A stretch of 64,000 bases of DNA from Schistocerca nitens. Lineage: Eukaryota > Arthropoda > Insecta > Orthoptera > Acrididae. Positions 1 through 8,564 of this stretch are shown piece after piece; the first letter of the stretch is position 1, and each line of letters opens with the position of its first letter. Where the stretch lies: the NCBI RefSeq assembly GCF_023898315.1, contig NC_064617.1, positions 715,993,202-716,057,201 on the forward strand, given 5' to 3'. A program made the position numbers and the translations under genes. The notes under the pieces were generated by a model. That model searched no databases and was not told where the DNA came from. It worked only from the letters and a program-made list of their open reading frames with translations.

Positions 1-556
1 CTGATTCTGGATGGACAAGAAGAATTGTGGGGGTTACTGCGTGGGGAAGTGTCTCCAAAAGACTAATAGTTGGAAGTGTGGGTTCTAAAACCAGATTCCT
101 TAGGCAGGCTAAAACAACCCATACAATTGCGATTTGAATGCCGTTGAGCTAGCATTGGCAAATATAAACAGACTCTTTCGGGTGCGCAACATTACAGGTG
201 ACATATCGTGTGAAAATCTGTTGACTCTTGCAAGCGCTTGTTGTCAGGCTGTTACTGTGGAAGACTGGAAAGGTTTATGCAGAAAGGTACAACAGCATGA
301 GCAGGAGTACTGGAGGCAAGACTGTGTGATGCAAATAGCCATTGACAACCTCACTGTGGACGTCGTCACTTCAGATACCAGTGACAAGTCGGAGAAAACG
401 ATTACATGCGCAAGTGAAACTGTTAGTGCTTTGGAATTGTCAGAAGCTTCAGCAAAATTGGCCTGTTTCATTCTTATTTTATTATATATTTGCATTAAAT
501 GTTATTACAGCTTTGCTGAAACGCTGGCATCCAGTAAATTAAAAAAAATACCATAA
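1..556 (+). pseudogene. possible C-terminal end of a pogo/Tigger-like transposase
   Basis: An open frame from 134 to 556 (140 residues) ends with a pattern I associate with the tails of pogo/Tigger-type DDE transposases: VTVEDWKGLCRKV, then an acidic/aromatic stretch (EQEYWRQD), then a Ser/Asp-rich tail (TSDTSDKS). No catalytic DDE residues lie in the window, so at most the extreme C terminus is present and the rest would lie left of position 1. The last 30 residues are hydrophobic, probably read-through of non-coding DNA. The assignment rests on remembered family pattern only; it could be a chance open frame. Confidence 0.3.
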
Positions 557-1329
557 ACAGTAAGTTATCTTCTATTCCTAGTGTCGTAAATTGTTCTTTT
601 ACCTACTTCTAATTCCACATTTATTTTGATACAGTAACTGATAACATAGGACGTTAATGTCTTTATTTAATGTGTCAATACAAACAGTGATCTCAATTTC
701 GATAGCATGAAGTATTTAACTGAAAATTAACTCTGTCCTACATATAGCTGCTTTTGTGGAAGTTTAAGAAACATGTTTGTGTTGCCTGCGCTGCACGCTT
801 GCAGTACATGGAGGAGGAGCTTTTTCCTCTCCTCACCCCTCCTCTCCCTTCAGCAGCGGTAGAGCTAGCTTTCCCCCCTCCCCGCCCCGGGAGATGCCAA
901 GTAATAGTTCACATACAGTATGCATCTGTTTACCCTATAACGGAACAAACATACGGCAAAAATATGACAACACGATTTCCAATTGAGTTCAACAGAATCT
1001 ATTTGTCACAAAATGTCTAAAATAGTCCCAGTACCATTATGTAAAATCGCAGTACTAATCTGATTGCTACCTGGAGGTCTATGGCTCATGCACGTCCCTA
1101 CAAGGTTCCTTAAGTTGTAGATATTACATACAGTAGTCTTGTAGACTACATTAGTAATAGTCAAACACGTAATGATTTCAGTAGATTTATTCAACATGAG
1201 AATACAATACAGCACGACACTTTACAACGCATGGCGCAAAACATAAGAGAAGAGGGACAAGTCAAAGAAGTCTGCGTATAGGAGAATACCAAACTAGCGA
1301 GCACGCTTTGCCCAAGGTCGACATTCGCC
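557..1329. other. no gene seen; pyrimidine-rich patch
   Basis: Non-coding as far as I can see. A C/T-rich patch at about 823-892 is the only compositional feature. The short open frames here overlap each other and have no family resemblance. Confidence 0.5.
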
Positions 1330-1414
1330 ACACGGCCTCCCAACCCCTCTTTTGACACAGTTCCTATGTAGTAGTTTCAGAACATGATCAAGGTGTCATT
1401 TGTGCTCAGCCTCA

Positions 1415-1770
1415 AATGAAGAGAAAATGAGTAGGTCATCTAGGTACGAGTACACATACGATATGTTAAAAGCAAGGAGTCAATAAAACGTTGCCAGGTT
1501 TGGGAAGTATTTTTTAGGCCATATGGCATATAACAGCACTCAAAGAGGCAAAAGGATGTGATCACAGCAGTTTTCGAAACATACTCTGGGACAGTCAGAA
1601 TCTGATGATAGGCTTTGCAGCAATCCAAAACACTAAACACTGGCATGACACTAAGCACCTTTGCAAAGTCTTGAATGTGAGGGATCAGGTAGTTTATAAT
1701 GGTGTGAGCGTTAAGAGCCCCATAATCACCACAGGGCCTGACTGAATTGTATTTCTTTTGCACAAGGTGT
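1415..1770 (-). pseudogene. reverse transcriptase fragment of the gypsy-type fossil
   Basis: Minus-strand translation shows RT landmarks of Ty3/gypsy pol: a KYNSVRPCGDYGALN block, the FSVLDCCKAYHQI block (aspartate of motif A), the YMPYGLKN block, and a YLDDLLIF-type catalytic box near 1415-1440. The order and spacing fit gypsy RT. It belongs to the fossil spanning 1330-8549. Confidence 0.75.
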
Positions 1771-2050
1771 ATGGGAGAAGGTCAGTTGCTATGTGATTGG
1801 CAAAAAATGCCCAGACAAAGGAGCTCACTAATGATGAATTTGGCCTGGAGGAGTATTTTTGAATTGAATCGATGAGCTTTGTAATGAACAGGAGATCTGT
1901 CAGCAGTATTGACTTTATGTTAGGTACCGTTAGTAAGACCTGAGAGTTAAGAGTCATCTGGCATAACGAGGGGAACTTTATGGTCAACTTGCACTGGAGA
2001 AAACACTATAAGTTCTTACCAGAAGGCGTATATTACTGACCTGAGTAGTT

Positions 2051-2295
2051 GGTTGGTTGGTTGGTTGGTTGGTTTGGGGAAGGAGACCAGACAGCGAGGT
2101 CATTGGTCTCATTGGATTAGGGAAGGACGGGGAAGGAAGTCGGCCGTGCCCTTTGAAAGGAACCATCCCGGCATTTGCCTGGAGCGATTTAGGGAAATCA
2201 CGGAAAACCTAAATCAGGATGGCTGGACGCGGGATTGAACTGTCGTCCTCCCGAATGCGAGTCCAGTGTCTAACCACTGTGCCACCTCGCTCAGT
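2051..2295 (-). mobile_element. tRNA-derived SINE (family 1), full length with TSD
   Basis: On the minus strand this begins with a tRNA-like head containing an A-box-like TGGCACAGTGG and a B-box-like AGTTCAATCCC. It is followed by a body with CGGCCGACTTCC and ends in an (AACC)n-type tail. An 11-bp direct repeat CCTGAGTAGTT flanks it at 2040-2050 and 2296-2306, a clean target-site duplication proving retroposition into the gypsy fossil. The same family recurs at 6877-7092. Confidence 0.9.
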
Positions 2296-2770
2296 CCTGA
2301 GTAGTTAAGGTAGCTGCTGTGGGGTCCATATTCGGTACCTGCGCGATGCAGTTGTGACATCGTTGCATAGATGACAGTAATTACAGCAGCTGATGAGCCT
2401 GTTGTGTCACCACATCGTTTTGTTGCCAGAGCATGCTGTTGTGCTTGCAGAGAGAGTCAGTTGCAGTGCACTCAGCGGTGAAGTGAGTGAGCAGTGTCAT
2501 AAGACGAGATGATAAAGATGAGCACTCGACCAAAGAACGTGTGAGTGGATCCTCGACGGAGGGAAGACGAGAGGAAGGCTAAACGAGCCCAGAATTAAAG
2601 TTCCTGACGCTTGATGCAGCAAGGCAGCTTCGCAAATATTCGACGAAAAGCCAAAATAATGTGGTAAGTCCATGCCTAAAATGGGTTCGACAGTGTCCGC
2701 CACATGGAAAGCCCACATAAATATGAGTCCAGGAGTAAGTTGCACTGAAAGTTCAGCTGCGCTGAGGACG

Positions 2771-3109
2771 TTAATAATAGCCATTCACAGGACATATTGT
2801 CAATTTAGTAGGCATTGTATTTGCCAGAGCTACAGCAGGAGTTATCACACTTGTCTCAGCACCTGTGTTGATCAAAAAATTGTAGCCAGAGAAACTATCC
2901 AATACGCAGAGGTAGCTACCAGTGGTTGTCATGCAGATGCCAACTGTTGCATTTGTAAGCATCGACAGAAAGTCACATGGTCCATCGTGCATAAACTGGA
3001 CCACCTGTGGACTTTGGGTATGCACAAGGTAGACCATTGCTGAACATGGAGTGAAACCAGCACAACAGGTACACTGGGTGTAGGGTGTTGGCTGTTGCAC
3101 GTACATCAT
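2771..3109 (-). pseudogene. retroviral-type aspartic protease fragment of the gypsy-type fossil
   Basis: The minus-strand frame contains GYNFLINTGAETSVI at about 2840-2880. This corresponds to the active-site region of LTR-retroelement aspartic proteases. It lies between the gag-like and RT parts, as expected. Confidence 0.6.
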
Positions 3110-3399
3110 TTGTTGGTAGTGTGGGTGGGGGGTGGGGGTGTAGGCGAGATGCTGGACGGTAGTTAGACATCTCTTGGAGAGGATCGTGCATCGGATGCAG
3201 GCAGTGCGGGTAGGTTACTACCAGATGGCTGCATGTAGCATATGCGCTACACACGCACTCTTCTGCATTCTCTACCAGCAGGGGGAGGGAGGGGGGAGCA
3301 GAGGCATTTGCCTCTTGATTCTTGATGTTGTTGGTGATATGCATCAGGTGATGGTCTCGAAGTAAGGTGTACACTTGTTCGATGATGTGCAATCTGGAA

Positions 3400-3815
3400 T
3401 CAAGATGTTCTGACGAATGCATACAGTCCACAGAACCAGATACGGCATGAAGGCGGCATCAATGAGGGAGCCCTAACCCCCAGAGACTCTTCATGTATAA
3501 TTTGATGACGCACTTCTGGCGGGGCATGGGCAAGGCGCACGATAATTGTGTCTTTTGTGACAGAGTATTTGTGATGAAAGGAGGGGATAAAGTGCCAAGT
3601 CACTAATTCTGTATGTGTGGTTGCGAAGATGCTAGAATCGTTGCCCAGTATATCATGAGAGTTGAATAAGTTCTAGACGAGAGCAAACCAAGTGTGTGGG
3701 CTGTCCATTGAGGGTGGAAGCAACTTTGGCAGTTTCCCCTGACCGAGCAGTATGAGTAAGCAGACTGATGCAGTAGGTAGCTGGGCTGGCGATGAGATAC
3801 AAAACTCTGACTGAA
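3400..3815 (-). pseudogene. gag-like fragment of the gypsy-type fossil
   Basis: Minus-strand frames contain a KLPKLLPPSMDSPHTWFAL-like segment and, further on, a TIIVRLAHAPPEVRHQII-like segment. Both match the gag pattern of arthropod gypsy elements, in which a Leu-Pro-rich stretch and a W-F pair are followed by an alpha-helical region. The fragment ends where the Tc1-like element begins. Confidence 0.5.
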
Positions 3816-4049
3816 TACACACATCAAAACAACTTTTGCATCGCCTCGGGTTCCCCGAACTCCTGAAAACAGATGTTGACTGTGGGTATTGTATCACAGA
3901 CACAGTCATTTGAGCAGGTGTAGTGACATATCTGAACAGTCAAAGATGTAAACAACCAAGCATGAGCAGTGCTTTCCGACAGCCGATGAGTTGTAGTCAT
4001 TCCACCAGGCAGGAGGTACGTGGCTCATGTTGTCTGTAGCTCAACCATG

Positions 4050-4400
4050 CCAAGACAGTCAGTATCACAGTTCGATTGCATCCTGATTGTTACTTTGTGA
4101 CAGGAAGGGCTCTCAACAAGGGAAGTGTCCAGGCGACTCAAAGAGAACCAAAGGGATGTTGTTCAGACATGGAGGAGATAGAGAGAGACAGGAACTGTCG
4201 ATGACATGCCTCGCTCAGGCTGCCCAAGGGCTACTACTGCCGTGGGTAACCGCTACCTGTGGATTATGGCTCGGAGGAACCTTGACAGCAACGCCATCAT
4301 GTTGAATAATGCTTTTCATGTAGCCACAGGACATCCTGTTACGACTCAAACTGTGCACAATAGGCTGCATGATGCGCAACTTCACTCCCACCGTCGATTG
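4050..4400 (+). pseudogene. Tc1-like transposase, N-terminal DNA-binding half (broken)
   Basis: The translation gives MPRQSVSQFD, then an EGLSTREVSRRLKENQRDVVQTWRR-like bipartite HTH. The linker follows (MPRSGCPRATTA), then NRYLWIMARRN and ATGHPVTTQTVHNRLHDAQL, the second HTH of Tc1 transposases. At least two in-frame stops interrupt the first HTH (TGA after ILIVTL and TAG after WRR). The frame is cut near 4400 by the LINE insertion. Confidence 0.8.
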
Positions 4401-4402
4401 CT

Positions 4403-5246
4403 GTGTTCGGATGCGGGCTGAGTTGGCATCCCTTCGCTCCCAGCTTCAGGCAGTGTTGGCTTTGGTCACACAGCATGAGGCTGTTGCCAATGGGCATCAC
4501 TGTGGGGGTCCGGACGGGGGTTTGTCGGGGACGGCCAGCTCGTCCCACGTCCCATGCATCCCTCGATCGGTCTACGGCTGTGACTGCCTGGGATACTGCC
4601 CACATTGAGGCTGACCCCTCACCCAACGTAGAGTGGGAGGTTGTCTCGAGGGGTGGCAGGGGACGAAAGACATTCCGGAGGGCTGAATGGAAGGCCTCTC
4701 CAGTTTGTCTGACGAACCAGTTTCTGTCTCTGGCTGATACTGATCTTCGGCCAGACATGGATGCTTGTCCTGTTCCAGAGGTTGCCCGTCAGTCTGAAGA
4801 TCCTGGTGGTCACAGAGGGTGGGCTTACTGGTAGTTGGGAGGTCCAACGTCAGGCGCGTAATGGGGCCCCTTGGGATATGGCTGCAAGGGAGGGGAAGAA
4901 AACCAATGTGCACTCCATGTGCATACTGGGCGGAGTCATTCCAGATGTGGAAAGGGTCCTTCCGGACGCCATGAAGGGTACAGAATGCACCCATCTGCAG
5001 GTGGTCGCTCATGTTGGCACCAATTATGTGTGTCGATATGGATCAGAGGAAATCATCTCTGGTTTCCGGTGGCTATCTGATTTGGTGAAGACTGACAGTC
5101 TCGCTAGTGGGATGAAAGCAGAGCTTACCATCTGCAGCATCGTCGACAGGACTGACTGCGGACCTTTGGTACAGAGCCGAGTGGAGGGTCTGAATCAGAC
5201 GGTTCTGCGACCGTGTGGGCTGCAGATTCCTCGACTTGCGCCATAG
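4403..5246 (+). pseudogene. LINE ORF1-like region
   Basis: Two overlapping open frames (4403-4834 and 4761-5246) together cover what looks like the first ORF. They include a segment TNQFLSLADTDLRPDM and a region with ICSIVDRTDCGPLVQSRVEG. A frame change occurs between about 4761 and 4834. No RRM or zinc knuckle is obvious. It is homologous to the minus-strand sequence at 30260-31270. Confidence 0.5.
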
Positions 5247-5405
5247 AGTGGTGGGGTTTCAGTTTCCGCTGGATAGGTCAGGAGTCCACTAGACACAGCA
5301 GGCGGCTACACGGCTAGCAGGGGTTGTGTGGTATGGACTGGGCTGTTTTTTACGTTAGATGGCCTCGGGCAAGTACAGAAAGGGCAACAGCCTCAAAGGG
5401 TGTGG

Positions 5406-6348
5406 GGCAAAGTCAGAACATGCGGGGACCAAGCAGCAATCGGTATTGTAACTGTAAACTGTCGAAGCTGCATTGGTAAAGTACGAGAACTTCAAGCACT
5501 GATAGAAAGCACCAAAGCTGAAATCGTTATAGGTACGGAAAGCTGGATGAAGCCAGAGATAAATTTTGCCGAAAATTTTACAAAGGCACAGATGGTGTTT
5601 AGAAAGGATAGATTGCATGCAACCAGTGGTGGCGTGTTTGTCGCTGTTAGCAGTAGTTTATCCTGTAGTGAAATAGAAGTGGATAGTTCCTGTGAATTAT
5701 TATCGGTGGAGGTTATACTCAACAACCGAGCTAGGTTAATAATTGGCTCCTTTTACCGACCTCCTGACTCAGCAGCATTAGTGGCAGAACAACTGAGAGA
5801 AAATCTGGAATACATTTCACATAAATTTCCTTAGCATGTTATAGTCTTAGATGGAGATTTCAATTTATCAGATATAGACTGGGACACTCAGATGTTTAGG
5901 ACGGGTGGTATGGACAGAGCATCAAGTGACATTATACTTGAGTGCACTATCCGAAAATTACCTCAAGCGATTAAACAGAGAACCGATTCGTGGAGATAAC
6001 ATCTTGGACCTACTGATAACAAACAGACTCGAACTTTTCGACTCTGTAAGCACAGAACAGGGAAGCAGTGATCATCAAGCCGTTGCAGCATCCCTGAATA
6101 TGGAAGTAAATAGGAATATAAAAAAAGGGAGGAAGGTTTATCTGTTTAGCAAGAGTAATAGGAGGCAGATTTCAGACTACCTAACAGCCCAAAACGAAAA
6201 TTTCTGTTCCGACACTGACAATGTTGAGTGTTTATGGAAAAAGTTCAAGGCAATCGTAAAATGCGTTTTGGACAGGTACGTGCCGAGTAAACAAAACAAA
6301 AAAAAAAAAGGAGGTGGCTTACAAAACACCTGCTCGACCTATACTTGA
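5406..6348 (+). pseudogene. LINE APE-type endonuclease domain (broken)
   Basis: The frame starting near 5433 reads IGIVTVNCRSCIGKVRELQ, then EIVIGTESWM (catalytic glutamate region), GGVFVAVSS and LIIGSFYRPPD, all typical of non-LTR retrotransposon endonucleases. A TAG at about 5832 precedes HVIVLDGDFNLSDIDW, which carries the GDFN motif. A frameshift near 5990 leads into NILDLLITNRLELF and GSSDHQAV, the terminal SDH motif. The product would nick target DNA before reverse transcription. It is not functional as it stands. Confidence 0.85.
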
Positions 6349-6679
6349 GTATTGCTCATCAGTGTGAGATCTGTACCAGGTTGGGTTGACAGAGAAGATA
6401 GAGAAGATCCAAAGAAGAGTGGTGCGTTTCATCACAGGGTTATTTGGTAATCGTGATAGTGTTACGGAGACATTTAGCAAACTCAAGTGGCAGACTCTGC
6501 AAGAGAGACGCTCTGCATCATGGTGTAGCTTGCTGTCCAGGTTTCGAGAGGGTGCATTTCTGGATGAGATATTGAATATATTGTTTCCCCCTACTTATAC
6601 CTCCCAAGGAGATCATGAATGTAAAATTAGAGAGATTCGAGCGTACACGGAGGCTTTCTGGCAGTTGTTCTTCCCGTGA
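6330..6679 (+). pseudogene. C-terminal end of LINE ORF2, fused to endonuclease by deletion
   Basis: The translation TEKIEKIQRRVVRFITG and KLKWQTLQERRSAS is the characteristic region after the RT of CR1/L2/Jockey-like LINEs. It is followed by IREIRAYTEAFWQLFFP, which recurs at 23268-23473. RT motifs are absent between this and the endonuclease. Confidence 0.8.
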
Positions 6680-6876
6680 ACCATATGTGACTGAACAGGA
6701 AAGGGAGGTAATGGTAGTGGCACGTAAAGTGCCCTCCGCCACACACCATTGGGTGGCTTGCGGAGTATAAATGTAGATGTAGATGTAGATGGCCAGGTCC
6801 ATCTTTGCAACCATGACACCATGCAGCATGATACAGATGGGCCCAACAACATGCTGAACGGACCACTCACGATTGG

Positions 6877-7092
6877 GTTGGGTTGGGTTGGGTTGTTTTG
6901 GGGAAGAGACCAAACAGCGAGGTCATGGGTCTCATCGGATTAGCGAAGGATGGGGGAGGAAGTCGGCCGTGCCCTTTCAAAGGAACCATCCTGGCATTTG
7001 CCTAGAGCGATTTAGGGAAATCACGGAAAACCTAAATCAGGATGGCCAAACGCGGGATTGAACCATCATCCTCCTGAATGCGAGTCCAGTGG
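6877..7092 (-). mobile_element. tRNA-derived SINE (family 1), 5'-truncated
   Basis: Same family and orientation as 2051-2295. The B-box-like GGTTCAATCCC region is kept, but the A-box end is missing at the right edge. Flanks CTCACGATTGG (6866-6876) and CTCAGGATTGG (7093-7103) form an 11-bp duplication with one mismatch. The insertion splits the Tc1 transposase just before its catalytic half. Confidence 0.88.
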
Positions 7093-7103
7093 CTCAGGAT
7101 TGG

Positions 7104-7560
7104 CGTCACATTCTCTTCACCGATGAGTGTCGCATATGCCTTCAACCAGACAATTGTCGGAGACATGTTTGGAGGCAACCCGGTCAGGCTGAATGGCTTA
7201 GACACACAGGCCGATTTCGCTGCTGGTGGTCATGGAAGGTGCCATAATGGCTGTATGATACGTGAATGCCATTCGTCAAACGATATTATGACCAAATCAG
7301 CGGCATATTGGCAAGGTATTCGTCTGCATGGACGACCATTCTCGCCCCCAGCGTGCACATCTTGTGAATGACTTCTTTCAGGATAACGACATTGCTCGAC
7401 TAGAGCGACCACGATGTTCTCCAGACGTGAACCCTATTGAACATGCGTGAGTTAGATTGGAAAGGGCTGTTTATGGACGACGTGACCCACCAACCACTCT
7501 GAGGGATCTACGCCGAATAGCCGTTGAGGAATGTGATAATCTGGACCAACAGTGCCTTGA
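7104..7560 (+). pseudogene. Tc1-like transposase, catalytic half (broken)
   Basis: After the SINE, the translation resumes with an ILFTDECR-like block, the first catalytic aspartate region, at about 7110-7130. A FVCMDDHSRPQRAHLVNDFF-type second motif follows at about 7315-7375. The terminal block is SRDVNPIEHA-like, near 7425-7450, with a TGA shortly after. Frameshifts separate these blocks. The homologous half in the second copy is at 28268-28680. Confidence 0.75.
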
Positions 7561-7834
7561 TGAACTTGTTGATAGTATGCCACTACGAATACAGACTTGC
7601 ATCAATGCAAGAGGATGTGCTACTGGGTATTAGAGGTACCAGTGTGTACAACAGTCTGGACCACCACCTCTGAAGGTCTCGCTGTATGGTGGTATAACAT
7701 GCAACAGGAGGTTTTCATGAGCAATAAAAAGGGCAGAAATGATGTTTATGTTGATTTCTATTTCAATTTTCTGTGCAGGTTCCGGAACTCTCAGAACCGA
7801 GGTGATGTGAAACTTTTTTTGATCTGGCCACATA

Positions 7835-8549
7835 AGGTTGTCCAGTGGGGTCAAATGTGGTGTAGGACTGGCTTGGAGCAGGCACAAAGACAAGATCGAC
7901 TTGTGTGGTACAAGGTGGTATCATCGTCAGATGCGGCGGCATTGGGGAGTATGCAAACATGTCATAGGGTGCATCATCCAAGGTCTCAGTTTGGTGGTAA
8001 TAACGTGCAGGCCAAGAAATGGTCGCAGAATCAACGTGGTCGACCAGTGCAGCTCAGGCGACTGGCATCGCCGGGTGCGAGTGAGGCGAAAGTGAGAGAG
8101 AGGTGAATGCAGTATGTGATGCATGGGGTGAGGCCCCAGTTCTGCGTGCGGGGGTGGTGCGTAGAAATGCGGTCGCTTGGCACAGCAGGCACAGTCATGG
8201 CTGTGGATGGTAACGGAAGGTGCGTGTGAAGCCTTAAGTTACCCAGAGCACAGTATGCGGTGCATAACAGGAGGCACTCTGGCAGCAAAATATCTGTACC
8301 AGGAAGAAACACATACCGGAGACGTGCTGTGCAGTAAGGTCAGGTCCGAAACACGCAAAAGGAGGAGGCTGTGGCGTATGAGCAAGTATATATGAATCCA
8401 GTCTAGACAGAGGTGAAGGATGTGAGACACCAAAACCATGTGTTGGCAGTCGCATAGGTATGGTGAAACGACAAGCGCATGTTCATGTTCAATTTTAATG
8501 CCTGTTTGCAATTTCAATCTCCCACCTATACGGGGCGAGACAGTCTCAC
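7835..8549 (-). other. leader/LTR-side part of the gypsy-type fossil
   Basis: This stretch abuts the right end of the Tc1-like element and on the minus strand precedes the gag-like part. The minus-strand sequence starting near 8549 (TGTGAGACTGTCTCG) could be an LTR start, but no partner LTR was found. The open frames here show no recognised domain. Confidence 0.35.
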
Positions 8550-8564
8550 ATGATTTGTTTCGTA

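Larger units (their letters stand above)
4400..6795 (+). mobile_element. CR1/L2-like (Jockey superfamily) LINE with internal RT deletion
   Basis: The insertion runs from about 4400 to the tandem (TAGATG)n tail at 6769-6793. It contains an ORF1-like segment (4403-5246), an APE-type endonuclease (5406-6348) and the extreme C-terminal region of ORF2 (6330-6679). The whole reverse transcriptase is missing: endonuclease sequence ending near 6300 in an A-rich run is followed almost at once by the post-RT tail. Its 3' end matches the fragment at 23268-23473, and its ORF1 and endonuclease match the minus-strand copy at 29990-31290, so all are one family. No clear target duplication was found at its edges. 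Clade assignment within CR1/L2 is tentative. Confidence 0.8.
3816..7834 (+). mobile_element. Tc1-like DNA transposon, interrupted by a LINE and a SINE
   Basis: The left end at 3816 (TACACACATCAAAACAAC) and the right end near 7834 are inverted copies: the reverse complement of the right end reads AGATCAAAAAAAGTTTCACA, followed by a block close to the left-end CATCGCCTCGGGTTCC. Transposase sequence continues across both later insertions. The N-terminal helix-turn-helix half is at about 4050-4400, with a MPRSGCPRATTA-like linker. The DDE half is at about 7104-7560. A second copy of the same family at 21703-28899 shares both ends, which fixes the boundaries. The transposase is broken by stops and frameshifts as well as by the insertions, so the copy is dead. 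It sits inside the gypsy-type fossil. Confidence 0.85.
1330..8549 (-). mobile_element. degraded Ty3/gypsy-type LTR retrotransposon (fossil), split by younger insertions
   Basis: Read on the minus strand, parts lie in the order expected for gypsy elements: a candidate 5' LTR/leader near 8549-7835, a gag-like region at about 3815-3400, a protease-like region at about 3110-2770, and reverse transcriptase at about 1770-1415. The left limit near 1330 is where similarity fades; no convincing 3' LTR was found. A Tc1-like transposon (3816-7834) lies between the leader and gag, and a tRNA SINE (2051-2295) lies between protease and RT. Integrase was not seen. The copy is clearly broken, with many interruptions, and is the oldest layer of this nest because three younger elements sit in or within it. 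Exact LTR boundaries are uncertain. Confidence 0.7.

Noticed and set aside
2497-3043. Plus-strand open frames (for example 2672-3043) in the gypsy-type fossil
   Set aside because: The protease and gag signatures are on the minus strand; the plus-strand frames have none.
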